A program made the position numbers and the translations under genes. A DNA stretch of 64,000 bases, taken from the NCBI RefSeq assembly GCF_000520975.1, contig NZ_JACB01000044.1, forward strand, positions 1 to 64,000. Reading direction: 5' to 3'. Of the stretch, positions 9,045-17,013 are shown one piece after another. The notes beneath the pieces are model-generated. The model was not told the origin of the DNA, ran no database searches, and saw only the letters and a list, made by a program, of their open reading frames with translations. Position 1 is the stretch's first letter. Each line of letters starts with the position of its first letter. This DNA is from Aquimarina megaterium XH134. Its GTDB lineage: Bacteria; Bacteroidota; Bacteroidia; Flavobacteriales; Flavobacteriaceae.

Positions 9045-9731
9045 ATGAAAAAATTAATTTCAGAATTTATTGGAACCCTATGGTTAGTATTAGGTGGGTG
9101 TGGAAGTGCTGTATTAGCGGCAGCATACCCAGAGTTAGGCATTGGATTTGCGGGGGTTGCCCTTGCATTTGGTTTAACCGTTGTAACCATGGCCTATGCC
9201 ATTGGACATATTTCGGGTTGTCATCTTAATCCTGCAGTATCTATTGGGTTATGGATAGGCGGTCGTTTTGATAAAAAAGAACTGCTCCCGTATATTGTTG
9301 CTCAGGTATTGGGCGGTATTGCCGGTGCCGGGATTTTATACCTTATTGCCACAGGAAAATCAGGATTCGAAATCGGTGGATTCGCTGCCAATGGATATGA
9401 AGAACATTCTCCGGGTGGCTATTCTATGCTTGCGGCTTTAGTAACCGAAATCGTAATGACATTTATGTTTTTGATTATCATTTTGGGTGCTACACATTCT
9501 AAAGCTCCAAAAGGTTTTGCAGGCCTTGCCATAGGATTAGGACTAACCCTTATTCATCTTATAAGTATACCAGTGACCAATACTTCGGTAAATCCTGCCA
9601 GAAGTACAAGTCAGGCATTATTTGCAGGAGGTTGGGCAATAGAGCAACTATGGTTATTTTGGGTAGCCCCCATCATAGGAGCTATTTTAGCCGGACTGGT
9701 ATACAAATTTATTTCTCCCGAAGAAGCATAA
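9045..9731 (+). CDS. aqpZ: Aquaporin, AqpZ type
   Basis: A 228-residue inner-membrane water channel of the MIP family. Six hydrophobic segments are visible, and the two half-helix NPA boxes are at N62-P-A (HLNPAVSIG) and N183-P-A-R186 ([10 protein letters not shown]). The arginine after the second box, the F-x-x-x-T-x-x region of helix 2 and the length close to that of E. coli AqpZ (231 residues) indicate a water-selective aquaporin rather than a glycerol facilitator. It is monocistronic, with a terminator just downstream. The opening [20 protein letters not shown] is standard for AqpZ, which supports the start. Confidence 0.95.
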   Translation: MKKLISEFIGTLWLVLGGCGSAVLAAAYPELGIGFAGVALAFGLTVVTMAYAIGHISGCHLNPAVSIGLWIGGRFDKKELLPYIVAQVLGGIAGAGILYLIATGKSGFEIGGFAANGYEEHSPGGYSMLAALVTEIVMTFMFLIIILGATHSKAPKGFAGLAIGLGLTLIHLISIPVTNTSVNPARSTSQALFAGGWAIEQLWLFWVAPIIGAILAGLVYKFISPEEA

Positions 9732-9750
9732 TAAAACACACCATAAACCT

Positions 9751-9793
9751 ATAATAAAACCCTTGTATGATGATTCGTGCAAGGGTTTATTAT
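9751..9793 (+). terminator. Terminator of aqpZ
   Basis: AAACCCTTG at 9757-9765 pairs with CAAGGGTTT at 9780-9788, with A-rich and T-rich flanks extending the stem. It starts 20 bases after the stop codon. Confidence 0.75.
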
Positions 9794-9830
9794 GATATGT
9801 GTGATTCGATCCCGAAGGAATGTCTTTCAT

Positions 9831-9871
9831 GTACCCTTCGACGTGCCTGTCCTGAGTTTATCGAAGGGCTC
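9831..9871. repeat. CCTGAG..CGAAGGG intergenic repeat, copy d
   Basis: GTACCCTTCGA is followed by CCTGTCCTGAGTTTATCGAA and GGGCTC, giving a long imperfect hairpin. The preceding CGATCCCGAAGGAATGTC resembles CAATCCCGAGAGAATATC before copy a, so the repeat unit is longer than the hairpin. Confidence 0.6.
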
Positions 9872-9902
9872 AACAGAACTATCAAGAAGCTATCTTTCTG
9901 AC

Positions 9903-9957
9903 ACCATGAGGTTTCCCGTAACTTTTTTACAAAAGGTAGTTGTACTTTTATAAAAGA
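9903..9957 (+). promoter_or_regulatory. Conserved upstream element A (GGTTTCCCGTAAC...AAAAGGTAG)
   Basis: A stretch of about 55 bases with CATGAGGTTTCCCGTAAC, TTTTTTACAAAAGGTAGT and TAAAAGA. It is closely matched by 12137-12189 and by nothing else seen in the window. It lies 76 bases before the ATG at 10033. GTAAC and the GGTAG about 17 bases later could be the two halves of an ECF-type promoter, or the whole could be a regulator site. Confidence 0.5.
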
Positions 9958-10032
9958 GATACTGAGATATTGTTACACTAATAGCTTTATCTAATCGCAT
10001 TTAAAACATCCTTATTTAGCTAATCACAACTA

Positions 10033-10497
10033 ATGAATTATAAAATGGGCTACGAAAAAAAAATAAAAACTATAGAACAGTTTGATGGGCATGATACCGA
10101 AATTAATATCAAAGGAATACTTATTTTAGTCCTTAACATATTCATTATTGTTAGCATCATAACCCTCATAGGAGAATTAGCAACATTAGTCTCTCCATTG
10201 CATCTTTCTCCGCTAAAAGTGATCACAAGTTTAATACTTCTTTTTTCGATTTTTTCGATACTTATTACGGTATACACCATCACCCCACATTTAAATTCTT
10301 CTAAAAAATCTTTTTCATTTTTTAACGGCATCGCGAATAACCATAAAAAAGAGGATGTAAAACAAGATATCAAAAGTCAAATCAATGATTTGGAAAAAGG
10401 CTTAAAAAGAAAGCATCTGATCGTTAAAATGGCGTTACTTATTAATGTTATTCAATTACTTTTTTTAACCTACATCACGTATATCACTGTATTGTAA
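10033..10497 (+). CDS. Small membrane protein, PycTM-like
   Basis: A 154-residue protein with two closely spaced N-terminal membrane helices (about 29-50 and 62-84), a charged cytoplasmic linker with SFFNGIANNHKKED, and a C-terminal membrane helix (about 133-152). This layout and the linker pattern (...TPHLNSSKKSFSFFNG...) resemble the PycTM/DUF5706 membrane effector domain that in Pycsar anti-phage systems responds to cyclic pyrimidine nucleotides. The match is by eye only. No nucleotide cyclase gene lies beside it, so a Pycsar role is not supported by context. The ATG at 10045 is an alternative start. Element A precedes the gene. Confidence 0.55.
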   Translation: MNYKMGYEKKIKTIEQFDGHDTEINIKGILILVLNIFIIVSIITLIGELATLVSPLHLSPLKVITSLILLFSIFSILITVYTITPHLNSSKKSFSFFNGIANNHKKEDVKQDIKSQINDLEKGLKRKHLIVKMALLINVIQLLFLTYITYITVL

Positions 10498-10604
10498 ATA
10501 CAACATTCTGGATAGTATAAGAAAAGAAGTATTGATTTATAAATAAGTACGTAATACACACAAGTATAAAAAGTATATTTACCAATAGAAGTTCTATTAA
10601 ATAC

Positions 10605-12032
10605 ATGAAAATACTCCTAACAGGTGCTACAGGCTACATCGGTAAACGAATTCTCCCTTTATTAGTAAATAAAGGATATCATGTGGTATGTTGCGTTAGG
10701 GATACCTCTAGATTTCATCCTCCCCAGTCGTTAAGCGCAAGTATTTCTGTACTAGAAATTGATTTGTTAGATGCTCCTTCACTCTCAAAAATCCCTGATG
10801 ATATTGATGTAGCCTATTATCTGGTGCACTCGATGTCGACATCTGACAATTACAAATCATTAGAACAAAAATCTGCTGTCAATTTTAGAAATGCGCTATC
10901 TAATACAACTGTCAAACAAGTGATATACTTAAGTGGTATCGTTAATGAATCTAACCTATCTAAACATCTGTTATCAAGAAAAACCGTTGAAGAAGAACTA
11001 GGAAAAGGCAATTACAACCTAACGTGTTTCAGAGCCGGAATCATTGTTGGGTCTGGCAGTGCATCCTTTGAGATTATGCGTGATTTGGTAGAAAAGCTTC
11101 CTATTATGATTACACCAAAATGGCTTCTTACCAAATGTCAACCCATAGGGATTGCAGATGTACAACGTTTTTTAATCGAATGTATCCTTAAAGAGAAAAC
11201 CTACAACAGGGATTTTGATATTGGCTGTGATGATATTCTATCGTATAAAGAAATGCTTCTTGGTTTTGCTAAAGTTCGAAATTTAAAAAGAAGAATCTGG
11301 ACTGTTCCTGTAATGACTCCGAGACTTTCTTCGTATTGGTTATATTTTGTAACCTCTACTTCATACAAACTGGCTAGATCCCTGGTCGATAGCATGAAAG
11401 TCGAAGTTGTATGTAGAGATCATGAAATCAATACCCTACTAAACATACACCCCATATCCTACAAAGAAGCTCTATTAAGAGCATTTGATAATATTAAGAA
11501 TAATGAGATTGCTTCTAGCTGGAAAGATTCTTATGCTAGTAGCGAGATAACCAGTAACATATCAGAGTTTATAGCAGTTCCAGAATTTGGATGTTTTAAA
11601 GACAAACGTATTCGACAAATTAAAAACTACGAATCATCACTAGAGAAAATCTGGAGTATTGGGGGCGAGAATGGATGGTATTACGGGAATTGGCTTTGGA
11701 GAATTCGTGGTTTTTTAGACAAATTATTTGGAGGGGTCGGACTAAGAAGAGGCCGCACCAATCAATCTACTATATCTGTAGGAGACTCATTAGACTTCTG
11801 GCGAGTGCTTTATGCGAATAAACAAGAAGGAAGATTGTTACTTTTTGCAGAAATGAAACTCCCGGGAGAAGCATGGCTCGAATTTAAAATAGTAGATAAC
11901 GATGTGATCCAAACTGCAACATTTAGACCCTTAGGCTTGGCAGGTAGATTATACTGGTATGCAGTATATCCGTTTCATGGTTTCATTTTTACAGGATTAA
12001 TTAACAAAATAAGTACCCATAACAACACCTAA
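10605..12032 (+). CDS. NAD(P)-binding SDR-like protein with DUF2867 domain
   Basis: A 475-residue cytoplasmic protein. Residues 1-300 are an atypical short-chain dehydrogenase domain (YbjT/NmrA-like) with the dinucleotide-binding motif G7-A-T-G-Y-I-G13 and a sugar-epimerase-like core (DVAYYLVHSM). Residues about 325-470 are the DUF2867 domain, ending in the typical LAGRLYWYAVYPFHGFIF. The fused protein is widespread; its substrate is unknown, and it is often annotated as a putative epimerase or ubiquinone-binding protein. It starts 107 bases after the small membrane protein, in the same direction, with no clear terminator between them. Confidence 0.85.
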   Translation: MKILLTGATGYIGKRILPLLVNKGYHVVCCVRDTSRFHPPQSLSASISVLEIDLLDAPSLSKIPDDIDVAYYLVHSMSTSDNYKSLEQKSAVNFRNALSNTTVKQVIYLSGIVNESNLSKHLLSRKTVEEELGKGNYNLTCFRAGIIVGSGSASFEIMRDLVEKLPIMITPKWLLTKCQPIGIADVQRFLIECILKEKTYNRDFDIGCDDILSYKEMLLGFAKVRNLKRRIWTVPVMTPRLSSYWLYFVTSTSYKLARSLVDSMKVEVVCRDHEINTLLNIHPISYKEALLRAFDNIKNNEIASSWKDSYASSEITSNISEFIAVPEFGCFKDKRIRQIKNYESSLEKIWSIGGENGWYYGNWLWRIRGFLDKLFGGVGLRRGRTNQSTISVGDSLDFWRVLYANKQEGRLLLFAEMKLPGEAWLEFKIVDNDVIQTATFRPLGLAGRLYWYAVYPFHGFIFTGLINKISTHNNT

Positions 12033-12136
12033 CTAACTGCAATAATAACACTTCTAAAACCCTCACACCTAAAATCCAACATCTCATACCTCATACCCAA
12101 CACCTACTTTCTATATACAAAAAATTTCCTCCTGCT

Positions 12137-12189
12137 ATCATGTGGTTTCCCGTAACCCATTTAAAAAAGGTAGTGGTAACTTTAAAAGA
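12137..12189 (+). promoter_or_regulatory. Conserved upstream element B
   Basis: Near-identical in plan to element A: CATGTGGTTTCCCGTAAC, TTTAAAAAAGGTAGTGGTAA and TTTAAAAGA. It lies about 220 bases upstream of the nucleoside-hydrolase-like gene. The 12033-12410 spacer has no gene; the rest of it is element B, an AT-rich tract and the repeat at 12310-12357. Confidence 0.5.
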
Positions 12190-12309
12190 CTAAAAAAAGT
12201 GCTGCCATACATAAGTATCGCAATACGAAGAAACGTGCAAATACATATACAATAAGTATAAAGGATATATATTCATTATATAACTATAGCAATCCCCCCA
12301 CAGATCCTA

Positions 12310-12357
12310 TTCTGAGCCCTTCGATAAACTAAAAACAGACGTATCGAAGGCTCAGAA
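12310..12357. repeat. CCTGAG..CGAAGGG intergenic repeat, copy e
   Basis: TTCTGAGCCCTTCGATAAAC at the left pairs with TATCGAAGGCTCAGAA at the right around an A-rich loop. It lies between element B and the start at 12411, so any transcript from B would carry this hairpin in its leader. Confidence 0.6.
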
Positions 12358-12410
12358 CGAATTAAGAATAATTATACAAATTTCGATTTAACAACAGTAA
12401 ATGAAGAAAC

Positions 12411-13406
12411 ATGACACAAACTAAAAACACAATTATTATTCACGACGGAGCTACAGATGAATTAATGTCAATTCTTTTTGCCGCATCAATGCCTAATATT
12501 AGTATCAAAGGAATCATGGTACTTAATGCCGACTGCCAGGGCTATCCAACCGCAAAAGTTAGCAGTAAACTTCTCGACCTCATCAACATTAAGGATGTAC
12601 ATGTAGCTGTATCGGGTGCAAGAGGGTGGAATCCATTTCCCTGGACATATCGCCAATACTCTCTAATGGTAGATCTTTTCCCTGTGGTGAATCAATACAA
12701 AGAGAATGTAGTCGTCCCAGAACCTCAAATGGACTTTCCTCTGGAGACTATGGTTGATACAGTATATCGCGAAAATAATAACTCACCTGTAACCTTGCTT
12801 TGCCTTTCTCCGGTCACCGATATCGCCAATGCACTAAAGAACGATCCAAATTTTGCAGGTAAAGTTTCAGAAATAGTTTGGATGGGAGGAGTTTATATTA
12901 CAAAAGAAACGCCCTTTGGAAATATTGATACCGGAATAGCTCCGGGAGCAAACCCAAATGCAGAATGGAATGTGTACTGGGATCCACAAGCAACTCAAGA
13001 AGTACTAAATTCGGGTATTAACATCAAAATGTTTCCTCTTAATGTTACCAATAGCGTTACACTATCCGGAGAAATTATCCGAAAGTATTTTTTACCAGAA
13101 AGCAACACCTTCCCTGCTCTATCACTTGCTGCACAAATGTATGCATTAGTAGCTTTTCAATATGGGTTTAGCTTTTGGGATACCGCAGCAACATCTTTTC
13201 TTGGCAAGCCCGATCTGTTCACCTTTAAAAATGCTTTTGTTGAAGTAGATACCTCCCCCGACCCCGTAAAGCAAGGAACGATGAAAGTTGAGTTTATTTC
13301 GGATATAGAACCGCTTGAATCTACTATCGAGATCGCATCAAGCATTAACGTAAATATGTTTTATGACTATTACGTAGCACAGCTTAAAACCTTAATTTTT
13401 AAATAA
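12411..13406 (+). CDS. Nucleoside-hydrolase-like protein
   Basis: A 331-residue cytoplasmic protein with the overall plan of the inosine-uridine nucleoside N-ribohydrolase (IunH) family: beta-strand plus acidic calcium loop at the N-terminus, a middle EIVWMGG strand, the NAEWNVYWDPQATQEVL region matching the family's N-x-x-x-D-P-x-A block, and a late WDTAAT aspartate where the fourth calcium ligand sits. The first loop is HDGATDE instead of D-x-D-x-x-x-DD, so the first Asp is missing and the last is Glu. Calcium binding and catalysis may be altered. It is followed after 8 bases by the phosphatase-like gene at 13415, clearly one operon. Confidence 0.75.
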   Translation: MTQTKNTIIIHDGATDELMSILFAASMPNISIKGIMVLNADCQGYPTAKVSSKLLDLINIKDVHVAVSGARGWNPFPWTYRQYSLMVDLFPVVNQYKENVVVPEPQMDFPLETMVDTVYRENNNSPVTLLCLSPVTDIANALKNDPNFAGKVSEIVWMGGVYITKETPFGNIDTGIAPGANPNAEWNVYWDPQATQEVLNSGINIKMFPLNVTNSVTLSGEIIRKYFLPESNTFPALSLAAQMYALVAFQYGFSFWDTAATSFLGKPDLFTFKNAFVEVDTSPDPVKQGTMKVEFISDIEPLESTIEIASSINVNMFYDYYVAQLKTLIFK

Positions 13407-13414
13407 CTATCACT

Positions 13415-14971
13415 ATGTCTATTACACAAGAAAACAAGTCTGCCAGCATCACTTCATATGCTTACCAACAAGCCTATGACCTTAAACCAGGAACCAGCCA
13501 GGTTACTATCACACTTATTTCTAAGGGAGCTTCATTTAGTAATACCGAAAGCACCAAAACATTCAATACAGGTACAATCGGTAATAAGAATCCTAATGAA
13601 AATTTTACCGTCTATTCGAACGGAGAATTTGTGTATGCTTTAATCGAAACTCAATATAAACCGGTAACCAGAACAGGACATAAGCCGATTGATCCACCAT
13701 CTTATTGCCACATCTATTTTAAGCCTAGTGGTACAAACTGGTTGTGGTCGACAGATGCTCAAACGGCTGATAACGACAGTATTTTCCCTGGCGGACAGGG
13801 TGAACGTACTGGCTCGACCATTACAATTCAATCTCCAACCGATCAGAATCCTTCTAGCCTGCCCAGTACATTACCAAATTTAAATAGCGAACTTGTATTT
13901 TTACTCGATAAGAATGTAAATGGAAATATGTTGTTTCGTGGGAATGAACCATTGAAACCAGGGTTAAAGTGCCAGGATATTGATTTTCATACCTTGCATA
14001 ATTGCCTTAAAACAAAGTATCAACTACAAACGGGCTTAGATAATTTCCCTGAAATGGGAAAATATATTCTTCGTGATATTGCATTCTTAGGTCATAATAT
14101 AAATGGTGAATTACCAATACTACTTGCCGAAGTAGGCACCTTTGGTGCTTTAGAATTAAGCCAGGTAGATCAAAAATGGTACCCGGCATCCCCAAAAAAC
14201 TTCTCAAGTGGTATGAAAGCACAAGTATCAAATTGGAATGTCGAACCCGCAGAGACTTCTACAGCATTAGATGTAGAAATGATAAAAAACCTGAGCACCT
14301 GGATGAACACCGATTCTCCGTATAAAGATGCGAACCATAATCCCATCCCTGTGATTTATTATATTCACTGCTCTAGTGGGCATGACCGTACCGGTATGAT
14401 TTCTTCGGGGTATTTAATGCATCATTACGGTTTAGGACTAACCGATGCATTTATTTTGGGTACTACTATTCATAAATTAAACGCTTCTTATGGAGGAAAC
14501 TTAGTAACCAATTGTAAAGACTTTGTAAGTAAAGAAATAGATTCAAATCGATCACGTTGTTTTGTTGCCGGTACCCAGGCGAATCCTACATACAATAACG
14601 GGATTCTTAATATTTACAATACATTACACAGCACCGCAGTAACAGAGCTACCATCAAAAGCAGTCTCTGGTGATCCGGCAATTAACAATACAGGACAAGC
14701 TTATGTATTCTCGCACTATCCCTGGGATTTTATAGCTCAAGGCTATGCAACCATGGTAGCAGGAGTGGTAGTAGAAATTGGTGTATTGGTAGGAGGTTGT
14801 GGATATACCGAGCCACCAGTAGTTACCGTCGAAGCTCCATCAAATGGCGGAATGACAGCTACAGCTACTGCCGAAATCACTAATGGGATTGTAACAGACG
14901 TGACAATAACTAACCAGGGAAGTGGGTATGATTTTTCGCCACAGGTTTCTTTTTCTTCTCCAACAAAGTGA
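13415..14971 (+). CDS. C-x5-R phosphatase-like protein with C-terminal beta repeat
   Basis: A 518-residue protein without a signal peptide. Residues 1-135 are beta-rich and unrecognised. Residues about 155-400 contain a cysteine phosphatase-type active site, H318-C319-S-S-G-H-D-R325-T, with helical flanks as in tyrosine or dual-specificity phosphatases. Residues about 440-515 carry a G-C-G-Y-T-x-P-P and G-S-G-Y pair around an ATATAEI strand, a repeat familiar from phage tail and adhesin-like proteins. The combination is unusual. It forms a two-gene operon with the nucleoside-hydrolase-like gene. A joint action on a phosphorylated nucleoside or inositol-type substrate is an inference from this pairing only. 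Confidence 0.7.
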   Translation: MSITQENKSASITSYAYQQAYDLKPGTSQVTITLISKGASFSNTESTKTFNTGTIGNKNPNENFTVYSNGEFVYALIETQYKPVTRTGHKPIDPPSYCHIYFKPSGTNWLWSTDAQTADNDSIFPGGQGERTGSTITIQSPTDQNPSSLPSTLPNLNSELVFLLDKNVNGNMLFRGNEPLKPGLKCQDIDFHTLHNCLKTKYQLQTGLDNFPEMGKYILRDIAFLGHNINGELPILLAEVGTFGALELSQVDQKWYPASPKNFSSGMKAQVSNWNVEPAETSTALDVEMIKNLSTWMNTDSPYKDANHNPIPVIYYIHCSSGHDRTGMISSGYLMHHYGLGLTDAFILGTTIHKLNASYGGNLVTNCKDFVSKEIDSNRSRCFVAGTQANPTYNNGILNIYNTLHSTAVTELPSKAVSGDPAINNTGQAYVFSHYPWDFIAQGYATMVAGVVVEIGVLVGGCGYTEPPVVTVEAPSNGGMTATATAEITNGIVTDVTITNQGSGYDFSPQVSFSSPTK

Positions 14972-15032
14972 GTATATAGATGTCATACCCCTTTTTAATA
15001 GATATCACTAATTCGTTAACTGATTTTCAAAA

Positions 15033-15115
15033 GGAATGAGATGTGAAGTTTAACCATACCAAATAAAACTAAATTAATTCTGGTAATGGTTCCTTTAAAA
15101 ACTCACATCTCACTC
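15033..15115. repeat. Long imperfect hairpin in the spacer
   Basis: GAGATGTGAAGTTTAACCAT near 15038-15057 pairs imperfectly with ATGGTT...AAAACTCACATCTC at 15086-15112. The 350-base spacer from 14972 to 15324 has this hairpin, a C/T-rich tract and a small terminator-like stem. A 60-codon open frame through it looks non-coding. Confidence 0.45.
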
Positions 15116-15266
15116 CTAATATCTTACTTCTCCTTCCTACAAAAAACTTTCTTGCCCAATTATTCTTTTCCTGCTAAAATTGAAGCCCGTATTCTACATC
15201 TTTTTTATTCCTCTTATAAAAAATTCCTACTAAGACAACATACCATAATAGTCATAAAGTTTATCT

Positions 15267-15296
15267 AAAAAACCTGTCACACCCAACAGGTTTTGT
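15267..15296 (+). terminator. Terminator-like hairpin ahead of a small gene
   Basis: AACCTGT at 15271-15277 pairs with ACAGGTT at 15286-15292, followed by TTGTTG. It lies just 29 bases before the ATG at 15325, so it would end an upstream transcript or act in the leader. Confidence 0.5.
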
Positions 15297-15324
15297 TGTA
15301 TAACAACTATATAAAAGAATAAAA

Positions 15325-15789
15325 ATGAATAAAAAACAAACAAGAAAACTTATCAAAGTTACTCTAGGTATTGCTCTAGGATATACAGTTATGAGTTTTT
15401 TTATTAACGAAGCAAACCTATTGGCTAATCAACAACAAAAAATTATGAACGAAGTCATTAAGAAATCAAATATAGATCCATTTTTAAAAGCTCCAACCAA
15501 CTATTCTTTTTCCTGTACACCCACAAGTAAAGGAAAAGTACTGTATGCCAAACTTTTACAAGATGGAACTTTAATTATCCATTATGAATCCTTTTGGGAA
15601 GGAGATGGGGATCATTCTGGTGTGTTAACTGGTAAATACAATGCCAGCAAAAACCGTTTTGATGGTTTTTATAAAACGAACGATAATCGATTTTATGGAG
15701 AGCAAAATTTAATATTTGAAAAAAATGGAGAAGCCCAAGGCACCTGGGATAATGGCTATGGCACAACTCATATTCGATTAAAAAAATAA
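15325..15789 (+). CDS. Hypothetical membrane-anchored protein
   Basis: A 154-residue protein with a basic N-terminus (NKKQTRKLIK) followed by one hydrophobic segment (about 11-27), giving either a signal anchor or an uncleaved signal. The rest is a beta-rich periplasmic-type domain with repeated G-x-Y/F patterns (LTGKYNASKNRFDGFYKTND, then FYGEQNLIFEKNGEAQGTW). I do not recognise the family; it recalls the MORN-like or antitoxin-like beta-strand repeats used in envelope proteins but is too short to decide. It precedes the DinB protein by 67 bases in the same direction and may share its transcript. Confidence 0.65.
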   Translation: MNKKQTRKLIKVTLGIALGYTVMSFFINEANLLANQQQKIMNEVIKKSNIDPFLKAPTNYSFSCTPTSKGKVLYAKLLQDGTLIIHYESFWEGDGDHSGVLTGKYNASKNRFDGFYKTNDNRFYGEQNLIFEKNGEAQGTWDNGYGTTHIRLKK

Positions 15790-15856
15790 TAGTTAACCGT
15801 CACACATGGCAATTCTAATTGTACAAACAGTATATATTAATTAAAAATAAATAAAA

Positions 15857-16501
15857 ATGAAGAATGTAATAGTAAAACTAAGGTTTTCAACTGCTCTAAT
15901 ATTACTTATAGGTTTGAGTATTATGATGTACTCTTTTACTACCGCAAAAGAAAAAGGTAATTCTAACACTAAAGAAAATTGTTATTTCACTGAAGTAAGT
16001 GAAAAAAAATCATCAGAGAGAAAGGAAAATTTTCTTGCTACATGGCAAGTTTCCAAAACCTATACCTTGCAAGTAATTGATGCTATGCCTTCTAGCAAAT
16101 TTAATTACAAACCTGTAAAGGTAGACAGTGTAAGAACATTTGCACAACAGTTTAAACATCTAGGTGGTATTCTTCAAGGCATGAACAGTATTTTTTTAAA
16201 TGATCAGCCACCAATAGCTCCTCCATCCGATTTTGAAAAAACAGGATTAACTAAATCAGAGATAAAAGAGTTTGTGAACGCATCTTTTGACGCCGTAACA
16301 AAAACTGTAAAAGGGATGTCTGATAATGACTTGAAAGAAAAGAGAACCATGATATTTATGCCAAACAAACCTGATTATTCTAAATATGCGTATTTGGATT
16401 TTATGAGAGAACATACAGCACATCATCGTGCCCAAACATTAGTATATCTACGTCTAAATCGTATTACACCTCCTGCTCAACAGTATTTTCCAATAAAATA
16501 A
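15857..16501 (+). CDS. DinB-family protein with N-terminal signal or anchor
   Basis: A 214-residue protein. Residues 10-30 are a hydrophobic export signal (TALILLIGLSIMMYSFTT). Residues about 55-210 form the four-helix DinB/YfiT-like fold, with the metal-binding histidines in QQFKHLGGILQG (first) and in the C-terminal MREHTAHHRAQTLVYLRLN (second and third). DinB relatives bind a divalent metal and many act as thiol transferases or hydrolases; the extracytoplasmic versions in Bacteroidota are uncharacterised. It is followed after 6 bases by the SRPBCC gene at 16508, so the two are co-transcribed. Confidence 0.8.
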   Translation: MKNVIVKLRFSTALILLIGLSIMMYSFTTAKEKGNSNTKENCYFTEVSEKKSSERKENFLATWQVSKTYTLQVIDAMPSSKFNYKPVKVDSVRTFAQQFKHLGGILQGMNSIFLNDQPPIAPPSDFEKTGLTKSEIKEFVNASFDAVTKTVKGMSDNDLKEKRTMIFMPNKPDYSKYAYLDFMREHTAHHRAQTLVYLRLNRITPPAQQYFPIK

Positions 16502-16507
16502 ATAAAA

Positions 16508-16945
16508 ATGAATTGTACAATAGAAATTAAGCATAAATATAATACGTCCAGCAACAATATTTGGGACATTCTAAAAACTGGAAATAATGTGGACAAATGG
16601 TTTCCATTTATTGCTAGCTGTGACTTAACGGGAGAAGGTGTTGGTGCTAAAAGAATCTGCAAAACTCAAGAAGGACATACCATAGCAGAATCTATCATTA
16701 CCATCGATGAAGATGATAAAATCTTTACATACATCATAGACCATCACAACTTAGACACACCCACAAAAAATATATGGGGAAGAATGCAGGTTTTAAACGA
16801 AAACGATGAAACTTATGTGCATTGGAAACTAAATTTTGATCTTACACAAAAATTGGATGACCAACTCTATATAGAATTAGAAGATGGAATGAAAGATCTG
16901 TTACAATCTGGATTAGTACAACTAGAAATGGTTGCTACATCATAA
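16508..16945 (+). CDS. SRPBCC family protein
   Basis: A 145-residue single-domain protein of the SRPBCC (polyketide cyclase/dehydrase-like) superfamily. The N-terminal strand and W-D-I-L helix, the central beta sheet (GEGVGAKRICKTQEGH) and the long C-terminal helix (LEDGMKDLLQSGLVQLEMV) are all present. It lacks a signal peptide and so works in the cytoplasm. It is immediately downstream of the DinB gene and ends in a strong terminator at 16954-16996. The ligand is unknown. The closest architecture in this window is the protein at 22264, but the sequences are not obviously alike. Confidence 0.75.
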   Translation: MNCTIEIKHKYNTSSNNIWDILKTGNNVDKWFPFIASCDLTGEGVGAKRICKTQEGHTIAESIITIDEDDKIFTYIIDHHNLDTPTKNIWGRMQVLNENDETYVHWKLNFDLTQKLDDQLYIELEDGMKDLLQSGLVQLEMVATS

Positions 16946-16953
16946 AATAACAG

Positions 16954-16996
16954 GTAAAAGGAGCAAGTTATTCTTACTCCTTTTACTTATTTTTAT
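16954..16996 (+). terminator. Terminator after the DinB/SRPBCC pair
   Basis: GTAAAAGGAG at 16954-16963 pairs exactly with CTCCTTTTAC at 16977-16986, and TTATTTTTATA follows. The next gene starts 18 bases later, so its promoter must overlap this hairpin or lie inside the previous gene. Confidence 0.8.
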
Positions 16997-17013
16997 ACTC
17001 ACACACGCTACTT

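Noticed and set aside
10033-10497. Complete Pycsar system
   Set aside because: No cyclase gene is present in the window; only a tentative effector-like protein is.
12411-14971. Phage or prophage fragment because of the tail-like repeat
   Set aside because: No other phage-type gene (terminase, portal, integrase) is near; a single repeat domain is not enough.
15086-15268. A 60-codon open frame on the plus strand
   Set aside because: Low-complexity C/T-rich composition, overlap with the long hairpin and no ribosome binding site; more likely spacer.
16954-16996. Riboswitch before the long sigma factor gene
   Set aside because: The stem is a simple ten-base hairpin with a T-rich tail and fits a terminator of the upstream operon better.
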